Shown: positions 1 through 9,158, counted from the first letter of the stretch. The stretch: 64,000 nucleotides of DNA from Burkholderia sp. Bp8992 (GCF_003853705.1 NZ_QTQI01000007.1:1-64000), one strand, 5' to 3'. Notes: generated by a model from the sequence alone, not told the origin. Numbers and translations are program-made.

Positions 1-110
1 TCACGACGGTGCAGGACGTCGCGCAGACGGTGCTGTTCCTGTCGGCGTTCCCGAGCGCCGCGCTCACGGGCCAGTCGTTCATCGTCAGCCACGGCTGGTT
101 CATGCAATGA
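1..110 (+). CDS. 3' end of short-chain dehydrogenase, probably 3-hydroxybutyrate dehydrogenase (partial)
   Basis: Only the last 35 codons are inside the window, read from base 3 to a TGA at 108-110. The encoded tail contains an LFL segment, then a [15 protein letters not shown] end. That matches the C-terminal strand and GW tail of SDR enzymes of the D-3-hydroxybutyrate dehydrogenase group, which interconvert 3-hydroxybutyrate and acetoacetate. The stop overlaps the next start (ATGA at 107-110), so it is translationally coupled to the patatin gene. That pairing fits polyhydroxybutyrate or lipid turnover. The catalytic Ser-Tyr-Lys lies outside the window, so the substrate is inferred. Confidence 0.7.
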   Translation, partial: TTVQDVAQTVLFLSAFPSAALTGQSFIVSHGWFMQ

Positions 111-1324
111 AGCCGCACGCCCGCACCGAAAAGCAGGCCGTCGATGCGGCGGACCTGCAACACGAAGCCGGCGCACCGGCCCCCGCGCGGTCGCTGCCGT
201 ACGAAACGATCGCGCTCGTCCTGCAGGGCGGCGGCGCGCTCGGCGCGTATCAGGCCGGCGTGTTCGAAGGGCTGCACGAGGCGGGCGTTCCGCTCGACTG
301 GATCGCGGGCATCTCGATCGGCGCGCTCAACACCGCGCTGATCGCCGGCAATGCGCCCGAGCATCGCGTCGAGCGCCTGCGCGAATTCTGGGAAACGATC
401 TGCCAGCCGGCGTTCTTTCCCGCGATTCCGGCCGCGTTCGAATTCGCGCTGTTCAACAGCATCGACCAGGTCCGCACGTTCTTCACCGCGTCGCAGGCAG
501 CCAGCGCGATGATGCAGGGCCAGCAAGGATTCTTCGTGCCGCGCTTTCCGCCGCCGCTGCCGGGCGTGGCCGATCATCCGGAAAAGATCAGCTGGTACGA
601 CACGTCGCAACTGCGCGCGACGCTGCTGAGGCTGTGCGACTTCGACCGGATCAATTCGGGCGAGACGCGCGTGTCGGTCGGCGCGGTCAACGTCGGTACC
701 GGCAACTTCGTGTACTTCGACAACTCGCGCATCCGTCTCGAGCCCGAGCATTTCATGGCGTCCGGTGCGTTGCCGCCCGCGTTCCCGCCCGTCGAGATCG
801 ACGGCGAGTACTACTGGGACGGCGGTGTCGTGTCGAATACGCCGCTGATGGAAGTGCTCCGCGCCCGGCCGCGCCGCGACACGCTCGCGTTCCAGGTCGA
901 TCTGTGGAGCGCGCGCGGGCCGCTGCCGCGCACGATGGCCGACGTGGCCGAGCGCACGAAGGACGTGCAGTATTCGAGCCGCACGCGTTTCGTCACCGAC
1001 ACGCTGCAGCGCGAACAGCGCTACCGCAACGTGCTGCGCCACGTGCTCGAACAGGTGCCGGAAGAGCAGCGCAAGAACGACCCGTGGTGCGTCGAGGCTG
1101 ATGCGATGTCGAGCGGGAAGAAGTACAACATCCAGCACCTGATCTACCAGCAGAAGGCGTACGAGCACCACTACAAGGACTATCAGTTCGGTCTGTCGAC
1201 GATGCGCGACCACTGGTCCGCGGGTCTCGACGACATCCGCAAGACGCTCGCAGTGAAGGACGGCCTCGCGCTGCCCAACAACGACGCGGGCTTCGTCACG
1301 CACGACATTCACCGCCGCCGGTAA
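107..1324 (+). CDS. Patatin-like phospholipase (DUF3734 type)
   Basis: The 405-residue protein carries the patatin hallmarks: an oxyanion loop [12 protein letters not shown] near residue 42, the nucleophile elbow GISIG (GxSxG) near residue 68, and the catalytic aspartate in DGGVVSNTP near residue 238. Patatins are Ser-Asp dyad acyl hydrolases acting on phospholipids or other acyl esters. The C-terminal third ([11 protein letters not shown] region) is typical of the DUF3734 extension seen in proteobacterial versions. It overlaps the preceding dehydrogenase gene by four bases, implying an operon. No signal peptide is visible, so a cytoplasmic role in membrane lipid or polyhydroxyalkanoate metabolism is likely. 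Confidence 0.85.
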   Translation: MKPHARTEKQAVDAADLQHEAGAPAPARSLPYETIALVLQGGGALGAYQAGVFEGLHEAGVPLDWIAGISIGALNTALIAGNAPEHRVERLREFWETICQPAFFPAIPAAFEFALFNSIDQVRTFFTASQAASAMMQGQQGFFVPRFPPPLPGVADHPEKISWYDTSQLRATLLRLCDFDRINSGETRVSVGAVNVGTGNFVYFDNSRIRLEPEHFMASGALPPAFPPVEIDGEYYWDGGVVSNTPLMEVLRARPRRDTLAFQVDLWSARGPLPRTMADVAERTKDVQYSSRTRFVTDTLQREQRYRNVLRHVLEQVPEEQRKNDPWCVEADAMSSGKKYNIQHLIYQQKAYEHHYKDYQFGLSTMRDHWSAGLDDIRKTLAVKDGLALPNNDAGFVTHDIHRRR

Positions 1325-1384
1325 TGCCGTGTCCGGCGGCCCGGCGCGATGCTTGCGCCGGGCCGTTCTCTTTTCCGATTCGAC

Positions 1385-1849
1385 ATGCCGATTTTCATTG
1401 CGCTATTCGCGCTCATCGCAATTGGATGGGGCGCGGTTCACCTGTTTCACGTCATCGCCGCGCAGTTCGGCCAGCCGGTCGCGATCGCGGCCGCCGTGCT
1501 CGCCGCCGCCATCGCGATCGCACTGGTCGCGTGGTGGATCAAGCGCCGCCGCGACATCGCACCGAATACGAAGGAAGACGGCTGGACGCACATCGTGCAT
1601 CGCGCATGGGGCGAGTTGCGGCTTTCCGCGACGCAAGGGCTGCTGTGGCTGTCGCATGACGGCGCAGACGGCCGCTATACGCTGTCGCAGCTCGACGGCT
1701 GCCAGGCCGCGCCGATCGGCGGCCGCTGGCATCTCGTCGTGCGCGTGCGCGACGCCGTACGCAGCGAATGGAAGCTGCCGATGACCGACAAGCGCGATGC
1801 GCAGCGCTGGGCGCGCGTGCTCACGCTCGCGAAGGACAACCGGCTCTGA
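1385..1849 (+). CDS. Small two-helix membrane protein of unknown function
   Basis: This 154-residue protein is not a family I recognise. Starting at the ATG at 1385 gives an N-terminus MPIFIALFALIAIGWG, a clear membrane helix, followed by a second helix of alanine, valine and isoleucine at about residues 36-55 ending in KRRR (positive-inside stop). The remaining 100 residues are soluble and contain WTHIVHRAWGEL and a Trp-rich segment. An in-frame ATG at 1349 exists, but it would add a charged leader before the first helix. The gene lies 60 bases after the patatin gene on the same strand and may be cotranscribed. Confidence 0.6.
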   Translation: MPIFIALFALIAIGWGAVHLFHVIAAQFGQPVAIAAAVLAAAIAIALVAWWIKRRRDIAPNTKEDGWTHIVHRAWGELRLSATQGLLWLSHDGADGRYTLSQLDGCQAAPIGGRWHLVVRVRDAVRSEWKLPMTDKRDAQRWARVLTLAKDNRL

Positions 1850-1892
1850 ACGACGCGCGTCCGACCCGCACGGGCCGCCGCGCCGCGATCCG

Positions 1893-2771
1893 CTATCGCG
1901 CGCCGAGCAGCGCATCGAGCACGTGCTGCGTCGCCCGTTCGACCGGGCCGGCGCGATGGGCAATACCCAGCTCGCGCCACAACGCCGGGCGTAGCGGCCG
2001 CATGACGATGCGCGCATCCGGCAGTGGCGCACCGGCCTCGTGCGGCAGCAGCGTCGCACCGTAGCCTGCGGCGACCAGGCTCTTGATCGCATCGTTGTAG
2101 TTGAGCTCGATCCGCGGCTCGGGCCGGTGGCCGCCGAGCGCGAACCATTCCGTCGTGAGCCGTGACAGGCGCGTTGTCGCGTCGTTGAGAATCAGCGGGC
2201 GCGCAGCCAGATAGGCCGGCGTCACGCGCGCCGGAAGCCGCCAGTCGGCGGGCAGGAAGGCCATCACCGGATCGCGCCGCCATGCGCGGATCGACAGCCC
2301 CGCGACCGGCGCCTGCGGCAGCGCGACCAGCCCGACGTCGAGCGTGCCCTGCGCAATGCGCGCCAGCGTGTCCTGCGACGTGAGCACCGCGATCTGCACA
2401 TCGATATCCGGATGCTGTTCGCGCAGCCGCGCCACCGCCTGCGGCAGCAGGTGTGCGATCGCACCGGTCGACGCGCCGAGGCGCACCCGTCCGGTCAACC
2501 CCTGCACCTGCCGCTGCACGTCGTCGAGCGTGGATTCGACCTCGGCCAGCAGGCGCCGCGCCCGTTCGACCAGCACTTCGCCGATCGTCGACGGCCGCAC
2601 GTTTCCGCGCGTACGGGACAGCAGCGGCGCGCCGACGCGACTTTCCAGTTCGGCAATATGAAGACTGACGGTCGGCGGTGCGAGATGCAGCCATTGCGCC
2701 GCCGCGACAAAGGATCCGTGGTCCGCGATCGCGACCAGCGTACGCAGGCGGTCGAGACTGATTTCGCGCAT
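1893..2771 (-). CDS. LysR-family transcriptional regulator
   Basis: The 292-residue protein opens with a LysR helix-turn-helix: LDRLRTLVAIADHGSFVAAAQ, then PTVSLHIAELESRVGAPLLSR, followed by a substrate-binding domain from about residue 90. The ATG at 2771 has a GAGAGG ribosome site seven bases upstream; a TTG one codon earlier is less likely. It is transcribed away from the argC gene across a 120-bp gap, so argC is the probable target. The inducer is unknown. Confidence 0.85.
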   Translation of the reverse strand: MREISLDRLRTLVAIADHGSFVAAAQWLHLAPPTVSLHIAELESRVGAPLLSRTRGNVRPSTIGEVLVERARRLLAEVESTLDDVQRQVQGLTGRVRLGASTGAIAHLLPQAVARLREQHPDIDVQIAVLTSQDTLARIAQGTLDVGLVALPQAPVAGLSIRAWRRDPVMAFLPADWRLPARVTPAYLAARPLILNDATTRLSRLTTEWFALGGHRPEPRIELNYNDAIKSLVAAGYGATLLPHEAGAPLPDARIVMRPLRPALWRELGIAHRAGPVERATQHVLDALLGAR

Positions 2772-2892
2772 CAAACACCTCTCGTTCAGGAAAGCTGAAT
2801 CAGATTGTCAGTAAATTCAACTTTTCCTATTCTATGCGCCGGCGGACGATACGGCTTTCCCCCGACGACCGAACGCGAGGAACACGACCATC

Positions 2893-3834
2893 ATGAGCTT
2901 CCCCACTGTCTTCATCGACGGCGACCAGGGCACGACCGGGCTGCTGATTCACGAGCGCCTGCGCGAGCGCACCGACGTGCGGGTGCTCACGCTTCCGGCA
3001 GCCGAACGCAAGGACCCCGCGCGGCGTGCCGATGCGCTCAACGCCTGCGATATCGCGATCCTGTGCCTGCCCGATGCGGCCGCGCGCGAAGCGGTCGGCT
3101 TCATCCGGAACCCGGCGGTGCGCGTGATCGATGCGAGTTCCGCTCATCGCATGCAGCCCGAATGGGTCTACGGCTTTCCCGAGATGGCCGACGGACATGC
3201 GCAGAATATCGCGCACGCGAAGCGCGTCACCAATCCGGGCTGCTACCCGACGGGTGCGATCGGCCTGCTTCGCCCGCTGCAACAAGCCGGCCTGCTGCCG
3301 CGCGACTACCCGGTGAGCATCCATGCGATCTCCGGCTACTCGGGGGGCGGAAGGGCGGCCGTCGACGCATTCGAATCGGCTGACGCCGACGCGCGCGCGC
3401 TGCCGCTGCAGGTGTACGGCCTCGCACTCGAGCACAAGCATGCCCCCGAGATCGCGCTGCACGCCGGGCTCGCGCACCGCCCGTTCTTCGTGCCGGCCTA
3501 CGGTGCCTATCGACAGGGCATCGTGCTCACCATACCGATCGAGCTGCGCCTGCTTGCGGCCGGCGTGACCGGTGAGCAGCTGCATGCCTGCCTCGCGCAC
3601 CATTACGCCGGTGCGCGTCACGTCGACGTCACGCCGCTTGCCGACGCGCACGCGACCACGCATCTCGATCCGCAAGCGCTGAACGGCACCAATGACCTGC
3701 GGCTCGGCGTGTTCGTCAACGAAGCGCGCGGCCAGGTGCTGCTGTCCGCCGTGTTCGACAATCTCGGCAAAGGCGCATCGGGCGCAGCCGTGCAGAATCT
3801 CGACCTGATGCTCGGTGCGTCGAGCGTGGCGTGA
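2893..3834 (+). CDS. argC: N-acetyl-gamma-glutamyl-phosphate reductase (short, type 2 ArgC)
   Basis: The protein (313 residues) reduces N-acetylglutamyl phosphate to the semialdehyde with NADPH, the third step of arginine synthesis. [13 protein letters not shown] near the N-terminus is the nucleotide-binding loop of the short ArgC group. The catalytic cysteine sits in [13 protein letters not shown] near residue 117, and [11 protein letters not shown] near residue 145 is the second conserved block. Length fits the roughly 310-residue class rather than the 345-residue class. It stands alone next to a divergent LysR gene and apart from any other arg genes, so it may be a second copy with a specialised role. 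Confidence 0.9.
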   Translation: MSFPTVFIDGDQGTTGLLIHERLRERTDVRVLTLPAAERKDPARRADALNACDIAILCLPDAAAREAVGFIRNPAVRVIDASSAHRMQPEWVYGFPEMADGHAQNIAHAKRVTNPGCYPTGAIGLLRPLQQAGLLPRDYPVSIHAISGYSGGGRAAVDAFESADADARALPLQVYGLALEHKHAPEIALHAGLAHRPFFVPAYGAYRQGIVLTIPIELRLLAAGVTGEQLHACLAHHYAGARHVDVTPLADAHATTHLDPQALNGTNDLRLGVFVNEARGQVLLSAVFDNLGKGASGAAVQNLDLMLGASSVA

Positions 3835-3916
3835 GTCTTCCGCAGGCATCGTCGGAGTCCGGTCCGGCAAGCGGATCGGCGTCGCATCCAGCGCTGCGTC
3901 GGTGCCTGCGCACGCC

Positions 3917-3933
3917 TCCCGCAAAAGCTCACC
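3917..3933 (-). repeat. Distal iteron copy, inverted relative to the origin array
   Basis: On the minus strand this reads GGTGAGCTTTTGCGGGA, matching the origin iteron GGTGAGGTTTTTCGGGA except at two positions in its central run. It lies in the 110-bp gap between convergent argC and dmlR, about 11.7 kb left of the main array. It is a probable binding site for the replication initiator. Confidence 0.6.
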
Positions 3934-3944
3934 TTTAGCCGAAT

Positions 3945-4868
3945 TCAGGCCGTATCGTCAGCCGCTGCGGCATTCGAGGCGGCGAGCGTCTCCGCCAGAA
4001 AGTCCACGCACACGCGCACCTTCGCCGACGCCGCGACGCGTTCCGGATATACGGCCCAGATGTTCGCGGGCTGGATCGCGTCCGGCAGCACGCGGCACAG
4101 TTCACCGCGCTCGATCAGCGGCGCAGCCTCCCAGATCGAACGCAACACGATCCCGCGTCCGGCCAGTGCCCATTGCACGGCCACCTCGCCATGGTTCGTC
4201 GACAGGGCGCCGCCGACCTTCACCGTGACCGTCTCGCCGCGCACGTTCAGCCGCCATACACCGAACGGATGGTCGCGCTCCTTGATTGCAAGACAATCGT
4301 GCGAAGCAAGGTCCGCGAGCGAGCGCGGCGTGCCGCGTCGTGCGAGATAGTCGGGCGACGCGCAGAGCACGCGATGGTTCGCGGCGAGGCGGCGCGCGAT
4401 CAGATGATCGGCGATCTCGTCGCCGATGCGCACGTCGAGGTCGTAGCCTTCGCCCGCGACGTCGACGAGCCGGTCGAACAGATCGAGCCGCACGTTCAGT
4501 TGCGGGTAGCGCGCACTGAAGTCGAGCAGCGCCGGCGCGACGACGTGCCGGCCGAAGCCGAAGCTGCTGGAGATGCGCAGCGTGCCGCGCGGCACCGTGC
4601 GGGTGGTCGACACGTCCTCGACGAGATGATCGACGTCGTCGAGAATCTTCTCGGCACGCGCGAACACGCGTTCGCCGGCCTCCGTGACGGTGACGCGGCG
4701 CGTCGAGCGATGCAGCAGGCGCGTCCCGAGCTGCGCCTCGAGCAGCGCGATGCGCTTGCTGACGTACGCGGGCGACACCGCGAGCTGCTCGGCGGCCGCG
4801 CTGAAGCTCGTCAGGCGGACGACCAGGCTGAACACGCGCAGGTCGTCGAGATTCGGCGATTTATTCAC
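3945..4868 (-). CDS. LysR-family regulator, DmlR-like
   Basis: The protein has a LysR helix-turn-helix (DDLRVFSLVVRLTSFSAAAEQ, then SPAYVSKRIALLEAQLGTRL) and an effector domain of the CrgA/DmlR subgroup with GTLRISSSFGFGRH. I place the start at the GTG at 4868, giving 307 residues. The only ATG upstream lies at 4994, inside the divergent dehydrogenase gene, and would add a 42-residue tail unlike LysR proteins. Escherichia coli DmlR activates the D-malate dehydrogenase gene dmlA. The divergent dehydrogenase here, 115 bp away, makes the same pairing likely. D-malate or tartrate is the expected inducer. Confidence 0.85.
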   Translation of the reverse strand: MNKSPNLDDLRVFSLVVRLTSFSAAAEQLAVSPAYVSKRIALLEAQLGTRLLHRSTRRVTVTEAGERVFARAEKILDDVDHLVEDVSTTRTVPRGTLRISSSFGFGRHVVAPALLDFSARYPQLNVRLDLFDRLVDVAGEGYDLDVRIGDEIADHLIARRLAANHRVLCASPDYLARRGTPRSLADLASHDCLAIKERDHPFGVWRLNVRGETVTVKVGGALSTNHGEVAVQWALAGRGIVLRSIWEAAPLIERGELCRVLPDAIQPANIWAVYPERVAASAKVRVCVDFLAETLAASNAAAADDTA

Positions 4869-4983
4869 GATTCGTGGAAAGTCGATTAACCTTTCGTGTG
4901 ATTCTAATCCAGATGGAAATAAATAGAATGGCGTGACAGGCCGTTGCCTCCCCGCAGCCGGCCAACCAGCCAAGGAGATTTGC

Positions 4984-6069
4984 ATGACCGACAAGACCTA
5001 CAGGATTGCCGTGATCCCCGGCGACGGCATCGGCCGCGAAGTGATGCCCGAGGGCCTGCGCGCGCTCGCCGCCGTGACCGCGCGCTTCGGCATCCGCTTC
5101 GATTTCGTCGAGATCGACTGGGCGAGCTGCGACTACTACGCGCAGCACGGCAAGATGATGCCGGACGACTGGAAGGCGCAGCTGTCGGGCATGGACGCGA
5201 TCCTGTTCGGCGCGGTCGGCTGGCCCGCGACGGTGCCTGATCACATCTCGCTGTGGGGCTCGCTGCTGAAATTCCGCCGCGAATTCGACCAGTACATCAA
5301 CCTGCGGCCCGCGCGCCTGTTCGACGGCGTGCCATCGCCGCTCGCCGGCCGCCGCGCGGGCGACATCGACTTCATGATCGTGCGCGAGAACACCGAGGGC
5401 GAATATTCGTCGGTGGGCGGCACGATGTTCGAAGGCACCGAGCGCGAAGTCGTGATGCAGCAGTCGATCTTCACGCGGCACGGCACCGAGCGCGTGCTGA
5501 AATTCGCGTTCGAGCTCGCACAGCGGCGCGCGAAGCGTGTCACCGTCGCGACGAAGAGCAACGGCATCGCGATCAGCATGCCGTGGTGGGATGCGCGTGC
5601 GGCCGACATGGCCGAACGCTATCCGGAGATCGCCGTCGACAAGCAGCACATCGACATCCTGTGCGCGCGCTTCGTGCTGCAGCCGGACCGCTTCGACGTC
5701 GTCGTCGCGTCGAACCTGTTCGGCGACATCCTGTCGGATCTCGGGCCGGCCTGCACGGGCACGATCGGCATCGCGCCGTCGGCGAACCTGAACCCCGACC
5801 GCACGTTCCCGTCGCTGTTCGAGCCCGTACACGGTTCGGCACCCGACATCGCGGGGCAATACATCGCGAACCCGGTCGCGATGATCTGGTCGGCGGCGAT
5901 GATGCTCGACTTCCTCGGCAACGGCGCGGGCCGCGAACGTGAAGCGCACGACACGATGATCGCCGCGATCGAGGACGTGCTGCGCACGGGGCCGCATACG
6001 CGCGATCTCGGCGGCAACGCAGGCACGCAGGAAGTGGGCGAGGCGGTCGCCGCGCGGATCGCGGGCTGA
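4984..6069 (+). CDS. dmlA: D-malate / tartrate dehydrogenase (decarboxylating)
   Basis: The 361-residue protein belongs to the isocitrate/isopropylmalate dehydrogenase superfamily. It starts RIAVIPGDGIGREVMPEG, and has the ENTEGEYSSVGG block that replaces the isocitrate phosphate-binding serine region in tartrate/malate enzymes. It also has the metal-binding aspartates in NLFGDILSDLGPA and the NAD-binding PVHGSAPDIAGQ. These enzymes oxidise D-malate to pyruvate and CO2, or L-tartrate, with NAD and a divalent metal. AAGGAG lies seven bases before the ATG at 4984. The divergent LysR gene is its likely activator. Confidence 0.88.
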   Translation: MTDKTYRIAVIPGDGIGREVMPEGLRALAAVTARFGIRFDFVEIDWASCDYYAQHGKMMPDDWKAQLSGMDAILFGAVGWPATVPDHISLWGSLLKFRREFDQYINLRPARLFDGVPSPLAGRRAGDIDFMIVRENTEGEYSSVGGTMFEGTEREVVMQQSIFTRHGTERVLKFAFELAQRRAKRVTVATKSNGIAISMPWWDARAADMAERYPEIAVDKQHIDILCARFVLQPDRFDVVVASNLFGDILSDLGPACTGTIGIAPSANLNPDRTFPSLFEPVHGSAPDIAGQYIANPVAMIWSAAMMLDFLGNGAGREREAHDTMIAAIEDVLRTGPHTRDLGGNAGTQEVGEAVAARIAG

Positions 6070-6078
6070 AGCGCGAGG

Positions 6079-6106
6079 GTGATGCCCGGCGCGCGCCGGG
6101 CATCAC
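6079..6106 (+). terminator. Hairpin after dmlA
   Basis: A perfect 14-bp inverted repeat (GTGATGCCCGGCGC and its complement) begins ten bases after the dehydrogenase stop. There is no strong T run, so it may act as a factor-assisted terminator or RNA 3' stabiliser. Confidence 0.5.
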
Positions 6107-6192
6107 TTCATGAATCGCTCGGCGGTGAGCAACGCACGACGCGTTTGCGCACTCGTGCAGATTCGTTGGAAGCCTACGTGGTGAAGTCGATC

Positions 6193-6265
6193 CGATCGGT
6201 GAGATGCACGTCACGCGCGCGCACACCGATCGTCGACGCTTCACCGGTGCGATCGGTGAGATGCA
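6193..6265. repeat. Pair of short direct repeats between dmlA and the DUF1348 gene
   Basis: CGATCGGTGAGATGCA occurs at 6193-6208 and again at 6250-6265, each followed closely by TCACGCG. The 395-bp gap holding them (6070-6464) contains no credible gene. The repeats contain GGTGAGAT, the left half of the origin iteron, but lack the CGGGA right half. Their role is unknown. Confidence 0.45.
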
Positions 6266-6369
6266 TCACGCGATAAAGCACACCGCTGCACGTCGACATG
6301 CGTGCTTTACCCGTGCGATGCCGCGTCGACCTGCTCGAAGCACACAGTCCGACACGCCATTCCACCGCG

Positions 6370-6416
6370 TCCCGAAAAATCTCACCTCAGCGTAGCAACT
6401 CCCGAATTTCCTCACC
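6370..6416 (-). repeat. Two distal iteron copies, inverted relative to the origin array
   Basis: Minus-strand copies GGTGAGATTTTTCGGGA (6370-6386) and GGTGAGGAAATTCGGGA (6400-6416) lie 30 bp apart in the gap between dmlA and the DUF1348 gene, about 9 kb left of the main array. The first differs from the array consensus at one base. Confidence 0.7.
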
Positions 6417-6464
6417 ATTGGACCGCGGTGATGCGTTCGCCGCTCCGCTGAATCGACGTGAACC

Positions 6465-6944
6465 TCACAGCCCGAGGTCGGACAGCCCCGGATGATCGTC
6501 CGGACGACGACCGAGCGGCCAGTGATAAAGACGGTCGGCCTCGCGAATCGGCAGATCATTGATGCTCGCGTGACGATGCGCCATCAGGCCGTTTTCGTCG
6601 AACTCCCAGTTCTCGTTGCCGTACGAGCGGAACCAGTTGCCCGCATCGTCGTGCCATTCGTACGCAAAGCGCACCGCGATGCGATTGCCGTCGAACGCCC
6701 ACAGCTCCTTGATCAGACGGTAGTCGAGTTCGCGCGCCCACTTGCGCTGCAGCAGCCCGACGATCTCGTCGCGGCCCGTCACGAACTCGGCACGATTGCG
6801 CCACCGGCTCTGCGGCGTATAGGCGAGCGACACGCGCTGCGGGTCGCGCGTGTTCCACCCGTCCTCGGCGGCGCGCACCTTCTGGCGCGCCGTTTCGAGC
6901 GTGAAGGGCGGAACGGGCGGGCGGACTTCGGGGGAATCGGACAT
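6465..6944 (-). CDS. DUF1348 protein with NTF2/SnoaL-like fold
   Basis: The 159-residue protein resembles the DUF1348 group of nuclear-transport-factor-2-like proteins. It has an N-terminal [22 protein letters not shown] helix, a [19 protein letters not shown] segment, and a Trp-rich second half ([29 protein letters not shown]). Members are small barrel proteins, often uncharacterised, sometimes linked with oxidative metabolism. AGGAG precedes the ATG. It lies 63 bp downstream of a TetR gene on the same strand and is probably controlled by it. Confidence 0.8.
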   Translation of the reverse strand: MSDSPEVRPPVPPFTLETARQKVRAAEDGWNTRDPQRVSLAYTPQSRWRNRAEFVTGRDEIVGLLQRKWARELDYRLIKELWAFDGNRIAVRFAYEWHDDAGNWFRSYGNENWEFDENGLMAHRHASINDLPIREADRLYHWPLGRRPDDHPGLSDLGL

Positions 6945-7007
6945 GAGTTGCTCCTGTTCAGGTTCTGGCCGCGAACGAACGCAGCCGGTTCGGATTCGCT
7001 GCGTCGG

Positions 7008-7613
7008 CTACCGCGACACGGTATCGAGCAGCAGTTCGGCCGTCGCGCGCGCATCGCGCGCGGCGTTTGCATCGCCGCTGACGAGCGCCACGCCGATCGC
7101 GCCGTCGATCAGCACGAGCCACTGGCGTGCGATGCGCGCAAGCCCGCGACGCTCGATGCCGGCTTCGTCGGCATACGCATCGAAGCGCTCGCGCACGAAC
7201 GCCAGCAACCGTGCCTTGTGTTCGCGCGCGACGACACGGACGGGACCGTCGGCATCGGGGATCTCGCCCGATGCGTTCAGGAACGCGCAGCCGTGAAAAT
7301 CGGGCTGCCCGAACCAGTCGCGCAACACGTCGAACATGCCGAGCAGCTGCGTGCGGGGCGCCTTGCCGCGCGCCAGCGTAGCGTCGACGAACCAGCGCAT
7401 CCAGCGTTCGTCGCGACGCTCGAGCGCGGCGACCACCAGCGCCTCTTTCGATTCGAAATGCGAATAAAAGCTCTTTCGTGCCGCGCCGGAGCGCTTGACG
7501 ATCGCATCGACACCCGTTGCATGGATGCCGCCCGAATAGATCAGCGCTTCGGCCGCGTCGAGCAGCCGGTCGCGAACGCCCGGTTCGCCGGAGGAGTCGT
7601 GAGGTGTATTCAT
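7008..7613 (-). CDS. TetR-family transcriptional regulator
   Basis: The 201-residue protein has a TetR N-terminal helix-turn-helix (RDRLLDAAEALIYSGGIHATGVDAIVKRSGAARKSFYSHF, residues about 10-50) and a divergent C-terminal ligand domain. I use the ATG at 7613. A start at 7655 would place a perfect 14-bp palindrome (7625-7638) inside the coding region, whereas with 7613 it sits 12-25 bases upstream as expected for an autoregulatory operator. The DUF1348 gene downstream is the likely co-regulated partner. Confidence 0.83.
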   Translation of the reverse strand: MNTPHDSSGEPGVRDRLLDAAEALIYSGGIHATGVDAIVKRSGAARKSFYSHFESKEALVVAALERRDERWMRWFVDATLARGKAPRTQLLGMFDVLRDWFGQPDFHGCAFLNASGEIPDADGPVRVVAREHKARLLAFVRERFDAYADEAGIERRGLARIARQWLVLIDGAIGVALVSGDANAARDARATAELLLDTVSR

Positions 7614-7624
7614 GGGTTTACGGT

Positions 7625-7638
7625 AGAACGATCGTTCT
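7625..7638. promoter_or_regulatory. Probable TetR operator
   Basis: AGAACGATCGTTCT is a perfect 14-bp palindrome located just upstream of the TetR gene start. Its position and symmetry fit an autorepressor site. This is inferred from sequence only. Confidence 0.6.
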
Positions 7639-7781
7639 CCATCGTCAATACCCATGTGAAAGGCCCTGTCGGTGAGAGGGCTGATGCGCGGCCTGGCGGC
7701 GCGCGTTTACGACATTTTTTCTTGAAGCCGATACGGGACGCTCACTACACTTCGGTCACCCTGTCTGGGCACAAGGACATC

Positions 7782-8420
7782 ATGCAGCGACCGGAATCCG
7801 CGCGCCCCGCGCGCGCCTATGCGGCTTATGCGAAGCGGCTCGACGGCCGCGTCGTCGTGCGGCGCTTCGATCCGCGCAGCGATTCGTACGACGCACTGAC
7901 CGCGCTGCTGCATCGCGCGTTCGCGCCGCTCGGCGCACTGGGCTTCAATTGCCCGGGTGTCGATCAGCCGGCGTCGGCGACGCGCGAACGCATGCTCACC
8001 GGCGAGTGCTTCGTCGCGCTCGGCAACGCGCATCTGGTCGCGACGATGACGCTGCAGTCGCACGATCCCGATTCCCGCTGCGATCCGTATCGCAGCCGGC
8101 GCGTCGCGACGCTCGGCCAGTTGGCCGTCGATCCCGTCTGGCAGGACCGCGGCATCGGTCGTTCACTGCTCGCGTTCGCACAGCATCGGGCCGCCGCGCG
8201 CGGCGCGACGCACCTGGCGCTCGACGCGCCGCATGCGGCGGTCCGGCTCATCGATTTCTATCGTCGCGCAGGATTTCAGCCGGTCGACGTGATGCGTTTT
8301 CCGGGGCACAACTACGACAGCGCGATCCTGTGCAAGGCCGTCAGCATCGCGAACGACCGCATGCGCGCGGTCGGCACGATGCAGATCGAGGTCGCACGGC
8401 AAGCCGGTGCGGCGACATGA
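7782..8420 (+). CDS. GNAT-family N-acetyltransferase
   Basis: The 212-residue protein has the GNAT core: VATLGQLAVDPVWQDRGIGRSLLAFA, in which QDRGIG is the acetyl-CoA pyrophosphate loop, followed by IDFYRRAGFQPVD, the usual end of the fold. The acceptor substrate is unknown. The ATG at 7782 is chosen because the upstream in-frame sequence back to 6492 is antisense to the TetR and DUF1348 genes. It overlaps the next gene at ATGA (8417-8420), so the two are coupled. Confidence 0.82.
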   Translation: MQRPESARPARAYAAYAKRLDGRVVVRRFDPRSDSYDALTALLHRAFAPLGALGFNCPGVDQPASATRERMLTGECFVALGNAHLVATMTLQSHDPDSRCDPYRSRRVATLGQLAVDPVWQDRGIGRSLLAFAQHRAAARGATHLALDAPHAAVRLIDFYRRAGFQPVDVMRFPGHNYDSAILCKAVSIANDRMRAVGTMQIEVARQAGAAT

Positions 8421-8833
8421 GACACGAGGTGCCGAAGCGCGACGACGGCGACGATCGCACCCGGCTCGACGCCCGGCAGGCCCGCGTGCGTGCCGCTCTG
8501 CGGCTGCGCGGCGTGATGAAGCTGACGATCGTCACGATCGCGGTCGCGCAGGCGCTTGCGTTCGCGTTCGAAAGCCTGCTGGTTGCGGCCGGATTCGCGC
8601 CGGACGCCGCGACGGTGCTGCTGTTCCGCTTCGTGACGTGTGCGCTCGTCAGCTTCTGGCTGCAGGCCGATGCATTGCGTGCGTATCAGTACGCGGCGCA
8701 GCACGGGTTCATCACGATTCCCGGCACGCATGGCGATCCGGTCGACATTGCGCCTCAATGCCCGAAGCGCTGGCTAGTCGTGTTGAATCTTCAGCTCGAA
8801 CCGCGATGGATGAAGGGTGAACGGAGCAAGTAG
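8417..8833 (+). CDS. Small membrane protein of unknown function
   Basis: The 138-residue product is not recognised. After a charged N-terminal 34 residues rich in Arg and Asp, two hydrophobic segments follow: LTIVTIAVAQALAFAFESLL and VLLFRFVTCALVSFWLQA. A soluble tail contains ITIPGTHGDPVDIAPQCPKRWLVVLNLQ. The start codon overlaps the GNAT stop. The pairing suggests a membrane-linked partner of the acetyltransferase, but no function can be assigned. Confidence 0.6.
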   Translation: MRHEVPKRDDGDDRTRLDARQARVRAALRLRGVMKLTIVTIAVAQALAFAFESLLVAAGFAPDAATVLLFRFVTCALVSFWLQADALRAYQYAAQHGFITIPGTHGDPVDIAPQCPKRWLVVLNLQLEPRWMKGERSK

Positions 8834-9091
8834 TGATCTGCGCACCGTTGGACGCCGTGCGCCATGCGCATGAGTGAGTCGCAACGAGGTTTGCGGGCTC
8901 ACGGTTGATGTTCCGGTTCGGTTCGGCGCCGCATGCGGTGCGTCGCGAACGATCACCCGGCCAGCGAAGTAGCAACTCATGTGGAAGGGCGTGGAAGGGA
9001 CTAAGCGAAGCGGAGGCAGACAGGTGAAGCGAACGTGCGCTTGCAATTCACCGATGCCGAAACGCGTCGCGATTCGGCGCACAAACACAGC

Positions 9092-9108
9092 TCCCGAATA
9101 TTCTCACC
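9092..9108 (-). repeat. Distal iteron copy, inverted relative to the origin array
   Basis: The minus strand reads GGTGAGAATATTCGGGA. Its surroundings (CACAGC before and TCAAGCGT after, on the plus strand) are the same as those of the copy at 13934, so a longer unit than 17 bp is conserved. It lies in a 373-bp gap (8834-9206) that otherwise holds only the tdh terminator. Confidence 0.65.
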
Positions 9109-9158
9109 TCAAGCGTTGAATCACGCGCTTCGGTGCGACGGTACGCACGTAAACGAAA

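Noticed and set aside
6492-8420. A 642-residue open frame ending in the GNAT protein
   Set aside because: The first 430 residues are antisense to the DUF1348 and TetR genes and have Arg-rich, low-complexity composition; the GNAT start at 7782 is natural.
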